Source of the DNA: Ruegeria lacuscaerulensis
Lineage (GTDB): Bacteria; Pseudomonadota; Alphaproteobacteria; Rhodobacterales; Rhodobacteraceae
DNA: 64,000 nucleotides
Direction of reading: 5' to 3'
Assembly: GCF_013033355.1 (NCBI RefSeq)
Contig: NZ_WQDY01000008.1
Coordinates: 62,001 to 126,000, forward strand
Within the stretch, counting starts at the first letter, position 1. Each line of letters begins with the position of its first letter. The notes under the pieces were generated by a model. That model was not told where the DNA came from. It was given only the letters and a program-made list of their open reading frames with translations, and made no database searches. A program made the position numbers and the translations under genes. Positions 7,773 through 14,728 of the stretch are shown here, piece after piece.

Positions 7773-8643
7773 ATCGACACCGCACGGCCAACTCCTGAAT
7801 GTCGGCAAAGAGATCATCAATGCCGTCAGCTGCATCGGTGAGCTGCAATTCCCGCATACCCGGGGTGTCCAGTATCAGACATCCATTGGGCATCGCATGG
7901 AGCTCGCGCCGCGTTGTCGTATGCCGCCCCTTGGCGTCGTCCTCGCGAATAGATTGGGTCTCGATGGATTGGCTCTAGAGCAATGCATTGGCTAACGTCG
8001 ATTTCCCAACGCCAGATGAGCCGAGAAACGCCACCGTCTTGCCGGGCCTGCACCAAGAAGTAAGTTTTGTCCGGGGCGCGTCTCCGCGGGCGTAAAGTGC
8101 GACCACATCGATCATGTCCGACACCGTGCGAGCCGAGTCGATGTAGCTTTGCGAGTCCGTCAGGAGGTCGGTCTTTGTGACGACGATGACAGGCGTGATC
8201 CCTGCCTCAAAAGTGAGAGCTGCATAGCGTTCCAGCCGGGCCACTTTGAAATCCTGATTGCAGGACGTGACGATAAAGGCGGTATCAATGTTCGCCGCGA
8301 TCAGTTGTTCCTGCCAGTCGGTTCCGGGCGCAGGCCGTTTGATGAGGCTCGTGCGCTCTAGAACCCGACTGGATCGCGGGCGCAAAGGATCCAGCATCAG
8401 CCAGTCCCCTAAAGTTACATCGGCTCTGGGAGGAAGTATCGTATCGATGCCGTCACCGAGGGCGTGCAGCCCATTGCGATGCACTTCGACAATTCGAACG
8501 GGCGGTGTCACCGACAAATCTTCTACGCTGATCTGCTGGGCGAAAAACGGTTGCCATCCCAATGCTTGAAGAGGGTTGAAGTCGGAGTGTCTTCCGGCGT
8601 TGCGTGCGCGAAGCGGAAGGAAGTCTGAGTAATCCCTTATCAT
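7765..8643 (-). pseudogene. rsgA: Ribosome small-subunit GTPase RsgA, 3'-truncated and interrupted by an in-frame TAG
   Basis: The frame from 8643 encodes the OB-fold and the circularly permuted GTPase: VVTKTDL (G4) and GSSGVGKST (P-loop). It meets TAG at 7975-7977 just after the P-loop. Beyond the stop the same frame continues with intact family sequence (SIREDDAKGRHTTTRREL for switch I and LDTPGMREL for G3). It ends abruptly at about 7765 in the first part of the zinc-binding CRFxxC region, where trpS sequence begins. With both defects it is almost certainly inactive; a functional rsgA is not essential in many bacteria. Confidence 0.82.
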
Positions 8644-8770
8644 GGGGTGTCACTTTCATGTCTCTGGCCCAAGTCTGATCTGGGCGCTGTTGGTGAGAAA
8701 AAAGTTTTCACATCAAACCTCACCGTCGGCCATAATGTGACAGTGTTTCTTCAGATGTTGAATGTGCTCC

Positions 8771-8789
8771 GGGAGGCGCGCTGCCTCCC
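8771..8789. other. Perfect GC-rich hairpin in the gene-free stretch 8644-9034
   Basis: GGGAGGC (8771-8777) and GCCTCCC (8783-8789) form a 7-bp stem with a 5-base loop, followed by a pyrimidine-rich but not T-only sequence. The surrounding 390 bases hold no convincing gene. It may be the terminator of a gene lost from this scarred region. Confidence 0.35.
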
Positions 8790-9034
8790 TTCCTTACCGG
8801 GACATGAAATCTCCATTTCAGATTATGTGCACATAGGATGAACGCGTGCACAACACAACAGTTGACGGCTGATTTGGAACTCTTCTTCGGTTACCGTAGC
8901 GGCAATTCAACAGGAAAAAGACTATGTCAGCTTTTGTGCGCTGAGCAGTCATTTCGCGAATAACTACTTCGAGCCAATACCTCCCAAGAAGCCGCGCTAT
9001 GGCGAAGGTCTGTTTTTGCGCTTGGTCGGCTGCA

Positions 9035-9670
9035 TCATGCTTCCGCGTGCTTATGGTCGGTCATTTCCCGGCGCTCAGCCAAGGCTTGGCGCACAATTTG
9101 GAAAGCAGACGACAGAAAGAGCCCGGCCATGACGGTTGCCACGACAAGATCAGGCCAACCTGTTGACGTGCCCCAGACACCAAGTGCTGCAAACATCACT
9201 GCCACGTTCCCAATCGCGTCATTGCGCGAACACAGCCAAACCGACCGAACATTGGCATCACCATCTTTGTAGCGGACCAAAAGCAAGACGCTTGCTAGAT
9301 TGGTAAGCAACGCGAGAAAGCCGACGCCCCCCATGATCTCTGCAGTTGGAACGCCAACATAGAAGACGCGATAGACAGTCGATCCGAACACCCAAAGGCC
9401 CATCATCAGAAGGCTGATGCCTTTGAACAGTGCTGCATTCGTTCTTGCGCGGAGAGAGGCCCCGATAACAGCAAGCGAAATGCCGTAGGTGAGCGCATCG
9501 CCTGCGAAGTCGAGTGCGTCTGCCTGCAGCGCTTGGGATTTGGCCAAATGACCCGCTGTCATCTCGACAAAGAACATCGTCGCGTTGAGCGCGATCACGA
9601 TCCAAAGCCGTCTTTTGTAGTCATCTGAAACACCGTCAAACTTGGCGTCATGTCCGCAGCAACCAGCCAT
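9035..9670 (-). CDS. Cation diffusion facilitator family metal-efflux protein
   Basis: This 211-residue inner-membrane protein has about six hydrophobic segments. In helix II, ADALDFAGDAL carries acidic residues at Asp51, Asp54 and Asp58, and helix V carries CSRNDAIGN with Asp151; these correspond to the metal-binding positions of CDF transporters. The N-terminus MAGCCGHD can bind metal, but the usual long cytoplasmic C-terminal domain is absent, so it belongs to the short form. It exports divalent metal in exchange for protons. It is divergent from a MerR regulator across a typical MerR promoter, implying metal induction. Confidence 0.82.
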   Translation of the reverse strand: MAGCCGHDAKFDGVSDDYKRRLWIVIALNATMFFVEMTAGHLAKSQALQADALDFAGDALTYGISLAVIGASLRARTNAALFKGISLLMMGLWVFGSTVYRVFYVGVPTAEIMGGVGFLALLTNLASVLLLVRYKDGDANVRSVWLCSRNDAIGNVAVMFAALGVWGTSTGWPDLVVATVMAGLFLSSAFQIVRQALAERREMTDHKHAEA

Positions 9671-9700
9671 GGGAATCCTCTTTCATCTTTGGTTGTTCAA

Positions 9701-9731
9701 GATGTAATGTCTCTAGTGACTAGAGGTTCAA
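9701..9731 (-). promoter_or_regulatory. MerR-type promoter/operator of the CDF gene
   Basis: On the minus strand, TTGAAC (9726-9731) and TACATC (9701-9706) are separated by 19 bases. The over-long spacer holds the perfect palindrome CTCTAGTGACTAGAG (9711-9725). This is the diagnostic layout of promoters activated by MerR-family proteins through DNA distortion, and the merR gene itself starts 12 bases to the right. Confidence 0.7.
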
Positions 9732-9742
9732 GAGGTTTCTTC

Positions 9743-10159
9743 ATGTTTTCCATTGGCGAGCTTTCTAAGCGCACAAAGGTCAAAGTTCCGACCATCCGGT
9801 ATTACGAGGAAATGGGACTACTGCCCGAGGCAGAGCGCTCGTCAGGCAACCAAAGACGATACGACCAAGCTGGGTTAGAGCGGCTGAGCTTCATCCGCCA
9901 TGCGCGTGATCTTGGGTTTTCAATTGAAGCAATTTCTTCGCTGATCGAATTGCAGGAGCACCCCGACCGGTCGTGCGAGGCTGCGACGGATATCGCAACA
10001 TCTCAACTTGAAGAGGTCCGCACCAAGATCAAACGCCTCCGAACACTTGAAAAAGAACTCAACCGGATATCGAAGGGCTGCAATGGTAAAGGCGTTTCCG
10101 AAGACTGCTACGTATTAGCATCGTTGGCCGACCACGGCTTGTGCGACAGAGACCACTAG
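9743..10159 (+). CDS. MerR-family metal-responsive regulator (ZntR/CadR-like)
   Basis: The 138 residues start MFSIGELSKRTKVKVPTIRY, the conserved winged helix-turn-helix of MerR proteins, followed by a long dimer helix. Cysteines at 78, 113, 122 and 134 fit a metal-binding pattern like that of Zn/Cd/Pb sensors. The start is the ATG at 9743, which gives the canonical N-terminus. It faces the efflux gene and a 19-bp-spacer promoter, so it most likely activates that gene when metal binds. The exact metal cannot be told. Confidence 0.85.
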   Translation: MFSIGELSKRTKVKVPTIRYYEEMGLLPEAERSSGNQRRYDQAGLERLSFIRHARDLGFSIEAISSLIELQEHPDRSCEAATDIATSQLEEVRTKIKRLRTLEKELNRISKGCNGKGVSEDCYVLASLADHGLCDRDH

Positions 10160-10398
10160 AACACCGAGGGAAGCGGACATTTGACCGCTAAAAGTTAACG
10201 GCAGCTAAGTCCGCGCAGCGGTTGTTGGGATGGGGCGTAGCGAATTAGCGGTTTGAGCCCAGAGCCGCCGTTAATCCGGCATAGGTGCCCGCCTGATGAG
10301 GCGACCAACCCAAAGCGTTCTGTGCCCCGCGCTTTGTCTCGAAGCCAGGCCCGTGCTTCGGCTAAACCTTCTTTCGGGGAGAGGCATTAGGGAACACG

Positions 10399-10971
10399 TC
10401 AGGTCGTCTTATCGAACCCTACTTTGAACTGGCGAACCAAATCGTCGGCGAAACCATTCACCACGTCCTGATAAGCTTCAGGAAGAGATTTTCCTCCACT
10501 GAAACTGGAGCGCACCGTGCTACCGAAGGTGTGCTCGCCGGGATTGTCATCTCCAAGAAAATTCCGCCGGATCAACAATTCACCAGACTGTGCGTCATGC
10601 ACCTGAACCTCCGCGACGATCCGGCTGTAAGGGTAAGGCGTGATTAGCGGACTTTGCAGAAGGCCAGGAATTGTGCTGTCTAATGTCAGGTCAATCAATG
10701 TGAGCTTCACAGCGACCGTCCGACCTCCGCCTTCCGGCGGTGACCTCAAGGCTTGGCTCGCAGCCAGGCGTACGTCCTCTGCGAAACGCTCACTTGTAAC
10801 TCCGATATCCCAACGAGCCAATCGCTTGTCGATTGATACCGGGTCTGCCAGAGCGACTTTAACGGACGTGACGCTGAATGTGCTGGAGTCTGCCGAAACA
10901 ACAGGTTCAGTCATTTGGCATCCAAAGAGTAGTGACGCAACAAGTATTAAGTTGAACGGCCTTCTAAGCAT
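10399..10971 (-). CDS. Putative lipoprotein of unknown function
   Basis: This protein of about 190 residues begins MLRRPFNLILVASLLFGCQ. The lipobox LLFGC predicts lipidation and envelope anchoring. I chose the ATG at 10971 because GGGAGG sits at good distance upstream and the signal sequence then fits. The mature part has alternating beta-like segments and a short motif RIVAEVQVHDAQSGELLIRR, which recalls periplasmic domains that assess secretion or outer-membrane proteins, but no family is certain. A candidate Fnr box lies about 185 bases upstream. Confidence 0.7.
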   Translation of the reverse strand: MLRRPFNLILVASLLFGCQMTEPVVSADSSTFSVTSVKVALADPVSIDKRLARWDIGVTSERFAEDVRLAASQALRSPPEGGGRTVAVKLTLIDLTLDSTIPGLLQSPLITPYPYSRIVAEVQVHDAQSGELLIRRNFLGDDNPGEHTFGSTVRSSFSGGKSLPEAYQDVVNGFADDLVRQFKVGFDKTT

Positions 10972-11155
10972 TCTCCAAATCCTCCCTTTTGGCCGAGGAA
11001 AGAAACTCTGGAAATGGCTATCAATCGCTCTGCTCTGATACTGAATGGATGGCGCGTGAAACCGCCAACCCACCAGTATTCTGATTGAGCGATCAGCTAC
11101 TACGGACACCTCGAGCCAAGTAGGTTCTAGCTAACATGCCGAATTTCGCATGTGA

Positions 11156-11169
11156 TTGACGTGGATCAA
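11156..11169. promoter_or_regulatory. Fnr/Anr-type box TTGACGTGGATCAA
   Basis: TTGAC-GTGG-ATCAA matches the Fnr consensus TTGAT-N4-ATCAA at 9 of 10 fixed positions. It lies in a gene-poor stretch (10972-11522) between the lipoprotein gene and the Crp/Fnr cluster. Its target is not obvious; it could serve either direction. The rest of the stretch shows no gene I can support. Confidence 0.5.
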
Positions 11170-11522
11170 AGTCGAGTGACGCACTCAGGGTTCACCCCCT
11201 TTTGGGTTACTAAAGCACGCGATCCTATCCATGTTTTTCTTCCTTTTCCGCGTGTCGCAGAAGCCAAATGCCCAAGGCGGCTAAGTCCGCATTTAAGTCA
11301 GATGCATCTTCTCAGCCCAAAGCAATCTCATGTGAATGAGGGTGCGAGAGAGCTTGAAACGAAATTGGCTCTACGGGTCTTCGACAACCAACTTGGCCCC
11401 GATCCTCCCCCGCCACCGCAGGATGCTAGCAAACAAATTAAGCCAAAATGACAAGGCGACTTCATCGAAATCTCTCGTATGTGTCCCTCCTTTTACTTTG
11501 GCGATTGTAAAGGGTGGAGGGA

Positions 11523-11798
11523 ATGCAAAAAAATGACATGTCTCAAATTGGCAAGATTTTGTCAGTCGAGCTGCGTCGGGCCGCATTGTCCGCAATGCCG
11601 ACGTTGGAAGACCTGATGAGCGAGCAAACAATGCGAACGACTGCTCTGAGCCCCGAAGCGGCCAAAGCGCTGAGCCGTGCGTTAATGGCAAGTCGGGCGG
11701 GTCAATGTTGGGCGATGCTCGGATCTAGCTGGTTACAAAAACGAAGAGAGCCATTGATCCAGATCGCGTGCCACCGCATCTTTGTAGGGAACCAGTGA
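11523..11798 (+). CDS. Possible small hypothetical protein
   Basis: A frame of about 91 codons starts at ATG 11523, just after a GGAGGGA, and ends 28 bases before the regulator gene. The middle part (MPTLEDLMSEQTMRTTALSP and the following EAAKALSRALMAS) is helical and could be a small protein. I recognise no family, and the Shine-Dalgarno is closer than usual. It may be spurious. Confidence 0.25.
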   Translation: MQKNDMSQIGKILSVELRRAALSAMPTLEDLMSEQTMRTTALSPEAAKALSRALMASRAGQCWAMLGSSWLQKRREPLIQIACHRIFVGNQ

Positions 11799-11826
11799 AC
11801 CGAACGCACAGAGCATAGGACATAAA

Positions 11827-12489
11827 TTGAAGGGAGATTGGACCGAAAGCTTTCTTGGCACCAGAAATCTACCTCGGCGGGTCAGGGATAAGCTTCTACA
11901 TGAAGCACGCGTGGTTTCATACAAGCAGGGTCAGCAAGTTTTTGGACCCGACAACATCCCGGACAGTCTGATGTTTTTGCATGCCGGCCGCATACGCGTC
12001 TCTCAAAGTTCTGATGCCGGGCGAGAAATCGTGCTGTATCGCGTTGAAGCTGGAGAGAGCTGCGTGCTGACCACCGCCTGCATGCTGTCCGAGGAAGCTT
12101 ATAATGCTGAGGGTATTGCGGAGACTGACGTCACTGCTATCACATTACCTAAAACTTCATTTGATAGGCTGGCTGCTGAAGAAGACAGTTTTCGCGGTTT
12201 CGTTTTCTCGGCTTATTCTCGTCGGTTGATTGATCTTTTGCGCGTAGTAGACGATGTCGCCTTTGGCAGAATGGATGTTCGACTGGCAGAGCGCCTTTTG
12301 GCGCTAGGAGAAGGCCATTCCGAAATCCAGGCGACGCATCAGGCTTTAGCAAACGAGTTAGGGACAGCGCGTGAGGTCGTTTCACGCATACTGAATGACT
12401 TTCAAAAGCGAGGACTTATCCTTCAGACGAGGGGGCGGATCACCCTCCGGAACAAACCTCAATTGGAGCGTTTGGCGAACAGCGCATGA
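11827..12489 (+). CDS. Crp/Fnr-family regulator with a CX5C motif, regulator of the sulfane-sulfur cluster
   Basis: This 220-residue protein has an N-terminal cyclic-nucleotide-like beta-roll and a C-terminal helix-turn-helix (ATHQALANELGTAREVVSRIL). It lacks the four Fnr cysteines but carries Cys79 and Cys85 in GESCVLTTACML, a pattern found in Crp-like proteins near sulfur genes, which suggests thiol or sulfane-sulfur sensing (inference). The start is TTG at 11827, about 6 bases after AGGA. It precedes two YeeE genes, a persulfide dioxygenase, DUF442 and SulP. A perfect palindrome lies between it and the first of these. Confidence 0.8.
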   Translation: MKGDWTESFLGTRNLPRRVRDKLLHEARVVSYKQGQQVFGPDNIPDSLMFLHAGRIRVSQSSDAGREIVLYRVEAGESCVLTTACMLSEEAYNAEGIAETDVTAITLPKTSFDRLAAEEDSFRGFVFSAYSRRLIDLLRVVDDVAFGRMDVRLAERLLALGEGHSEIQATHQALANELGTAREVVSRILNDFQKRGLILQTRGRITLRNKPQLERLANSA

Positions 12490-12502
12490 ATTCTTTGCGT
12501 TA

Positions 12503-12517
12503 AGTGACATTGTCACT
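12503..12517. promoter_or_regulatory. Perfect Crp/Fnr-like palindrome AGTGACATTGTCACT
   Basis: The 15-base site AGTGACATTGTCACT has 6-base arms and a 3-base centre. Arms of the form GTGAC/GTCAC are close to Crp/Fnr half-sites. It lies 14 bases after the regulator stop and about 58 bases before the first transporter gene, a natural place for that regulator to control the downstream operon. Confidence 0.5.
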
Positions 12518-12574
12518 GAAGAGTGAGGTGCCGACCGGTAATCAGGTTGCAACATGAACAACCGGAGACGCCTG

Positions 12575-13006
12575 ATGGAAACCGTGTTTACGCCGATCGC
12601 CTCATTTGGAGGGGGGCTCGCAATTGGACTTGGATCCGTGCTTTTGATGCTCGGACTGGGACGGATCATGGGTGCAACGGGCATATTGTCTGGCTTGGCA
12701 TTCCCTGAAAACCGCGAGGAATTCGCCTGGCGAACGGCCTTGGTTGTGGGAATGATGCTCGCACCGGGCCTGATCTACGCTGCGACCGGTGCAATGCCTG
12801 AACTTACAGTACCTGTCAGCCCGATTATGATCGTGATCGGCGGTGTGATCGTCGGTCTGGGCGCCAGTCTCGGATCTGGCTGCACGTCAGGGCATGGTGT
12901 TTGCGGACTATCTCGGCTGTCTGTTCGCTCTTTGGTGGCAGTGCCGACCTTCATGGTCACAGCTGCAATCACAGTCTTCCTGATCCGTCACGTCTTTGGA
13001 GTATAA
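12575..13006 (+). CDS. YeeE/YedE family half-transporter 1
   Basis: This 143-residue membrane protein has four hydrophobic helices and the conserved cysteine signature GSGCTSGHGVCG. YeeE/YedE (TsuA) proteins take up thiosulfate in E. coli by relaying it along conserved cysteines. This is the half-length form, normally encoded in tandem with a second half. I chose the ATG at 12575 because the family starts METxFTP; an earlier ATG at 12554 adds seven residues. The partner follows after a gap of 4 bases. Confidence 0.82.
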   Translation: METVFTPIASFGGGLAIGLGSVLLMLGLGRIMGATGILSGLAFPENREEFAWRTALVVGMMLAPGLIYAATGAMPELTVPVSPIMIVIGGVIVGLGASLGSGCTSGHGVCGLSRLSVRSLVAVPTFMVTAAITVFLIRHVFGV

Positions 13007-13010
13007 AGCA

Positions 13011-13439
13011 ATGAAACTTGTGTTTGCTTTGTTTACCGGCCTGATCTTTGGCGTTGGTATCGCTGTTTCGGGCATGATGGATCCGGCCAAAGTTTTGAAT
13101 TTCTTCGATATTGCCGGGACGTGGGATCCTAGCCTCGCCTTTGTTATGGGTGGTGCGCTCCTGGTCACGTTCTTCGGCTACAGACTTGCCTGGCGGCAAA
13201 CAACGCCGCTCTTTGTTGGGCGTTTTCAAATCCCAAACGCGACGGCCGTAGACAAGCGATTGGTTGGTGGTTCGGCTCTCTTCGGCATCGGTTGGGGAAT
13301 TGCAGGCTTCTGCCCCGGCGCTGCGATACCGGCACTTGGTACCGGGCGTTGGGAAGTTGTTCTCTTTCTGGTTGCCGTTCTTGCCGGATTTGTACTGCGC
13401 AGGCTCCTTTTCGCGCGTCCTGTTCAGTCGGCGGCTTAG
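13011..13439 (+). CDS. YeeE/YedE family half-transporter 2
   Basis: This 142-residue membrane protein has four hydrophobic segments. It carries the second-half signatures GVGIAVSGMMDPAKVLNFFD and GIAGFCPGAAIPAL, whose Cys matches the conserved position of the family. It probably assembles with the preceding protein into one sulfur-compound channel. The persulfide dioxygenase gene follows after 37 bases, so the three are likely cotranscribed. Confidence 0.82.
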   Translation: MKLVFALFTGLIFGVGIAVSGMMDPAKVLNFFDIAGTWDPSLAFVMGGALLVTFFGYRLAWRQTTPLFVGRFQIPNATAVDKRLVGGSALFGIGWGIAGFCPGAAIPALGTGRWEVVLFLVAVLAGFVLRRLLFARPVQSAA

Positions 13440-13476
13440 TCACCGATTTCCCTGAACCTCCCTGGAGTACAATCAA

Positions 13477-14358
13477 ATGACGTATCCCGTGAACATGAAC
13501 ATCAAGCCGGACGTTCAGGCCTTCTTCGATGAGGCAACGAACACCATCAGCTATATTGTGAAGGATCCCACCTCGAATTCATGTGCCATTGTCGATAGCG
13601 TAATGGACATTGACTTCGCGGCGGGGCGCATCACTCACGATCACGCAGACGAGCTCGTCCACCAGGTCGTAAGCCAAGATCTGAATTTGGAATGGATCAT
13701 TGAGACCCATGTTCACGCCGATCATTTGAGTGCCGCGCCGTATATCCAAGAAAAGCTTGGGGGAAAAATCGGCATTGGTTCAAAAATCATGATCGTGCAG
13801 GACACGTTTGGGAAGGTCTTCAATGAAGGTACCGAGTTCCAGCGTGATGGCAGCCAGTTCGATCAGCTTTTCGAAGACGGCGATACGTACACGGTTGGCA
13901 ATATGCAGGTGTTCACAATGTACACCCCCGGCCATACGCCGGCTTGCATGGTACATGTCGCAGGAGATGCGGCTTTTGTGGGCGATACTTTGTTCATGCC
14001 GGATGGGGGATCAGCGCGCGCAGATTTTCCCGGCGGCGATGCAGCAACGCTTTACGATAGCATTCAAAGAGTCCTGAGCTTGCCGGACGAGACACGACTT
14101 TTCATGTGCCATGACTACGGACCAAACGGGCGCGACATCGCCTGGGAAACAACTGTCGGCAATGAGAAAGCCCACAATATCCACGTTGGTGGTGGCAAAT
14201 CAAAAGAAGAGTTCGTCAAGTTCCGAGTTGAACGAGATGCTCTGCTGGAAATGCCGAAGCTGATCATCCCATCTCTTCAAGTAAATATGCGCGCGGGTGA
14301 AGTGCCAACGGACGTGGACGGCAACCCCATGCTCAAGGTTCCGGTCAACAAACTCTGA
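13477..14358 (+). CDS. ETHE1/Blh-like persulfide dioxygenase (metallo-beta-lactamase fold)
   Basis: This 293-residue protein carries the MBL motif THVHADH (His78, His80, Asp82, His83). A further ligand His lies in YTPGHTPACM, Asp in FVGDTLFMPD and the last His in MCHDYGPNGRD. The order and the PGHTPA box are those of glutathione-persulfide dioxygenases and of BigR-linked Blh proteins. These iron enzymes oxidise glutathione persulfide with O2 to sulfite in the cytoplasm. Neighbours support this: YeeE halves upstream, and a DUF442 protein and a SulP transporter downstream. Confidence 0.88.
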   Translation: MTYPVNMNIKPDVQAFFDEATNTISYIVKDPTSNSCAIVDSVMDIDFAAGRITHDHADELVHQVVSQDLNLEWIIETHVHADHLSAAPYIQEKLGGKIGIGSKIMIVQDTFGKVFNEGTEFQRDGSQFDQLFEDGDTYTVGNMQVFTMYTPGHTPACMVHVAGDAAFVGDTLFMPDGGSARADFPGGDAATLYDSIQRVLSLPDETRLFMCHDYGPNGRDIAWETTVGNEKAHNIHVGGGKSKEEFVKFRVERDALLEMPKLIIPSLQVNMRAGEVPTDVDGNPMLKVPVNKL

Positions 14359-14377
14359 TTTTGAAAGGATGAGAGCG

Positions 14378-14716
14378 ATGGAAATCACCCAAATTTCCCA
14401 CGACTTCAGTACTTGCGGTCAATTGGAGACCGATGACTTGGCGGAAGTCAAAACGCTTGGATTTCGCTCGCTAATCTGTGTGCGTCCTGACGGCGAACAT
14501 AAGGAGCAGCCTACTTTTAGCCAGATCCAAGAATGCGCCAAGGCGCAAGGTCTGCAAGCTCGCTATGTGCCGGTTAAACCCTCCGGCGCAACAGAAGCGA
14601 ACCACATTGCATTTTCTGAGGCGTTGGCAGAGCTGTCCGAGCCTGTCCTTGGCTACTGCCGAAGCGGTCAGCGCGCTGCAACGCTGTGGCACGCACGACG
14701 AGACACTGCGGCGTAG
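14378..14716 (+). CDS. DUF442 / TIGR01244 sulfur-metabolism phosphatase-like protein
   Basis: The 112 residues start MEITQISHDFSTCGQLETDD and end with the tyrosine-phosphatase-like loop YCRSGQRAATLW (Cys94, Arg99). DUF442 domains occur alone or fused to Blh-type persulfide dioxygenases and are thought to move sulfane sulfur. I chose the ATG at 14378 because AAAGG then lies about 10 bases upstream; an ATG at 14369 is also possible. It is 19 bases after the dioxygenase and 12 before SulP, in one operon. Confidence 0.8.
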   Translation: MEITQISHDFSTCGQLETDDLAEVKTLGFRSLICVRPDGEHKEQPTFSQIQECAKAQGLQARYVPVKPSGATEANHIAFSEALAELSEPVLGYCRSGQRAATLWHARRDTAA

Positions 14717-14728
14717 CGGGAGGTAAGG

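Noticed and set aside
11371..11691. Minus-strand frame of about 106 codons
   Set aside because: Mixed low-complexity sequence, no ribosome site, and it overlaps the more plausible plus-strand small frame; no family pattern.
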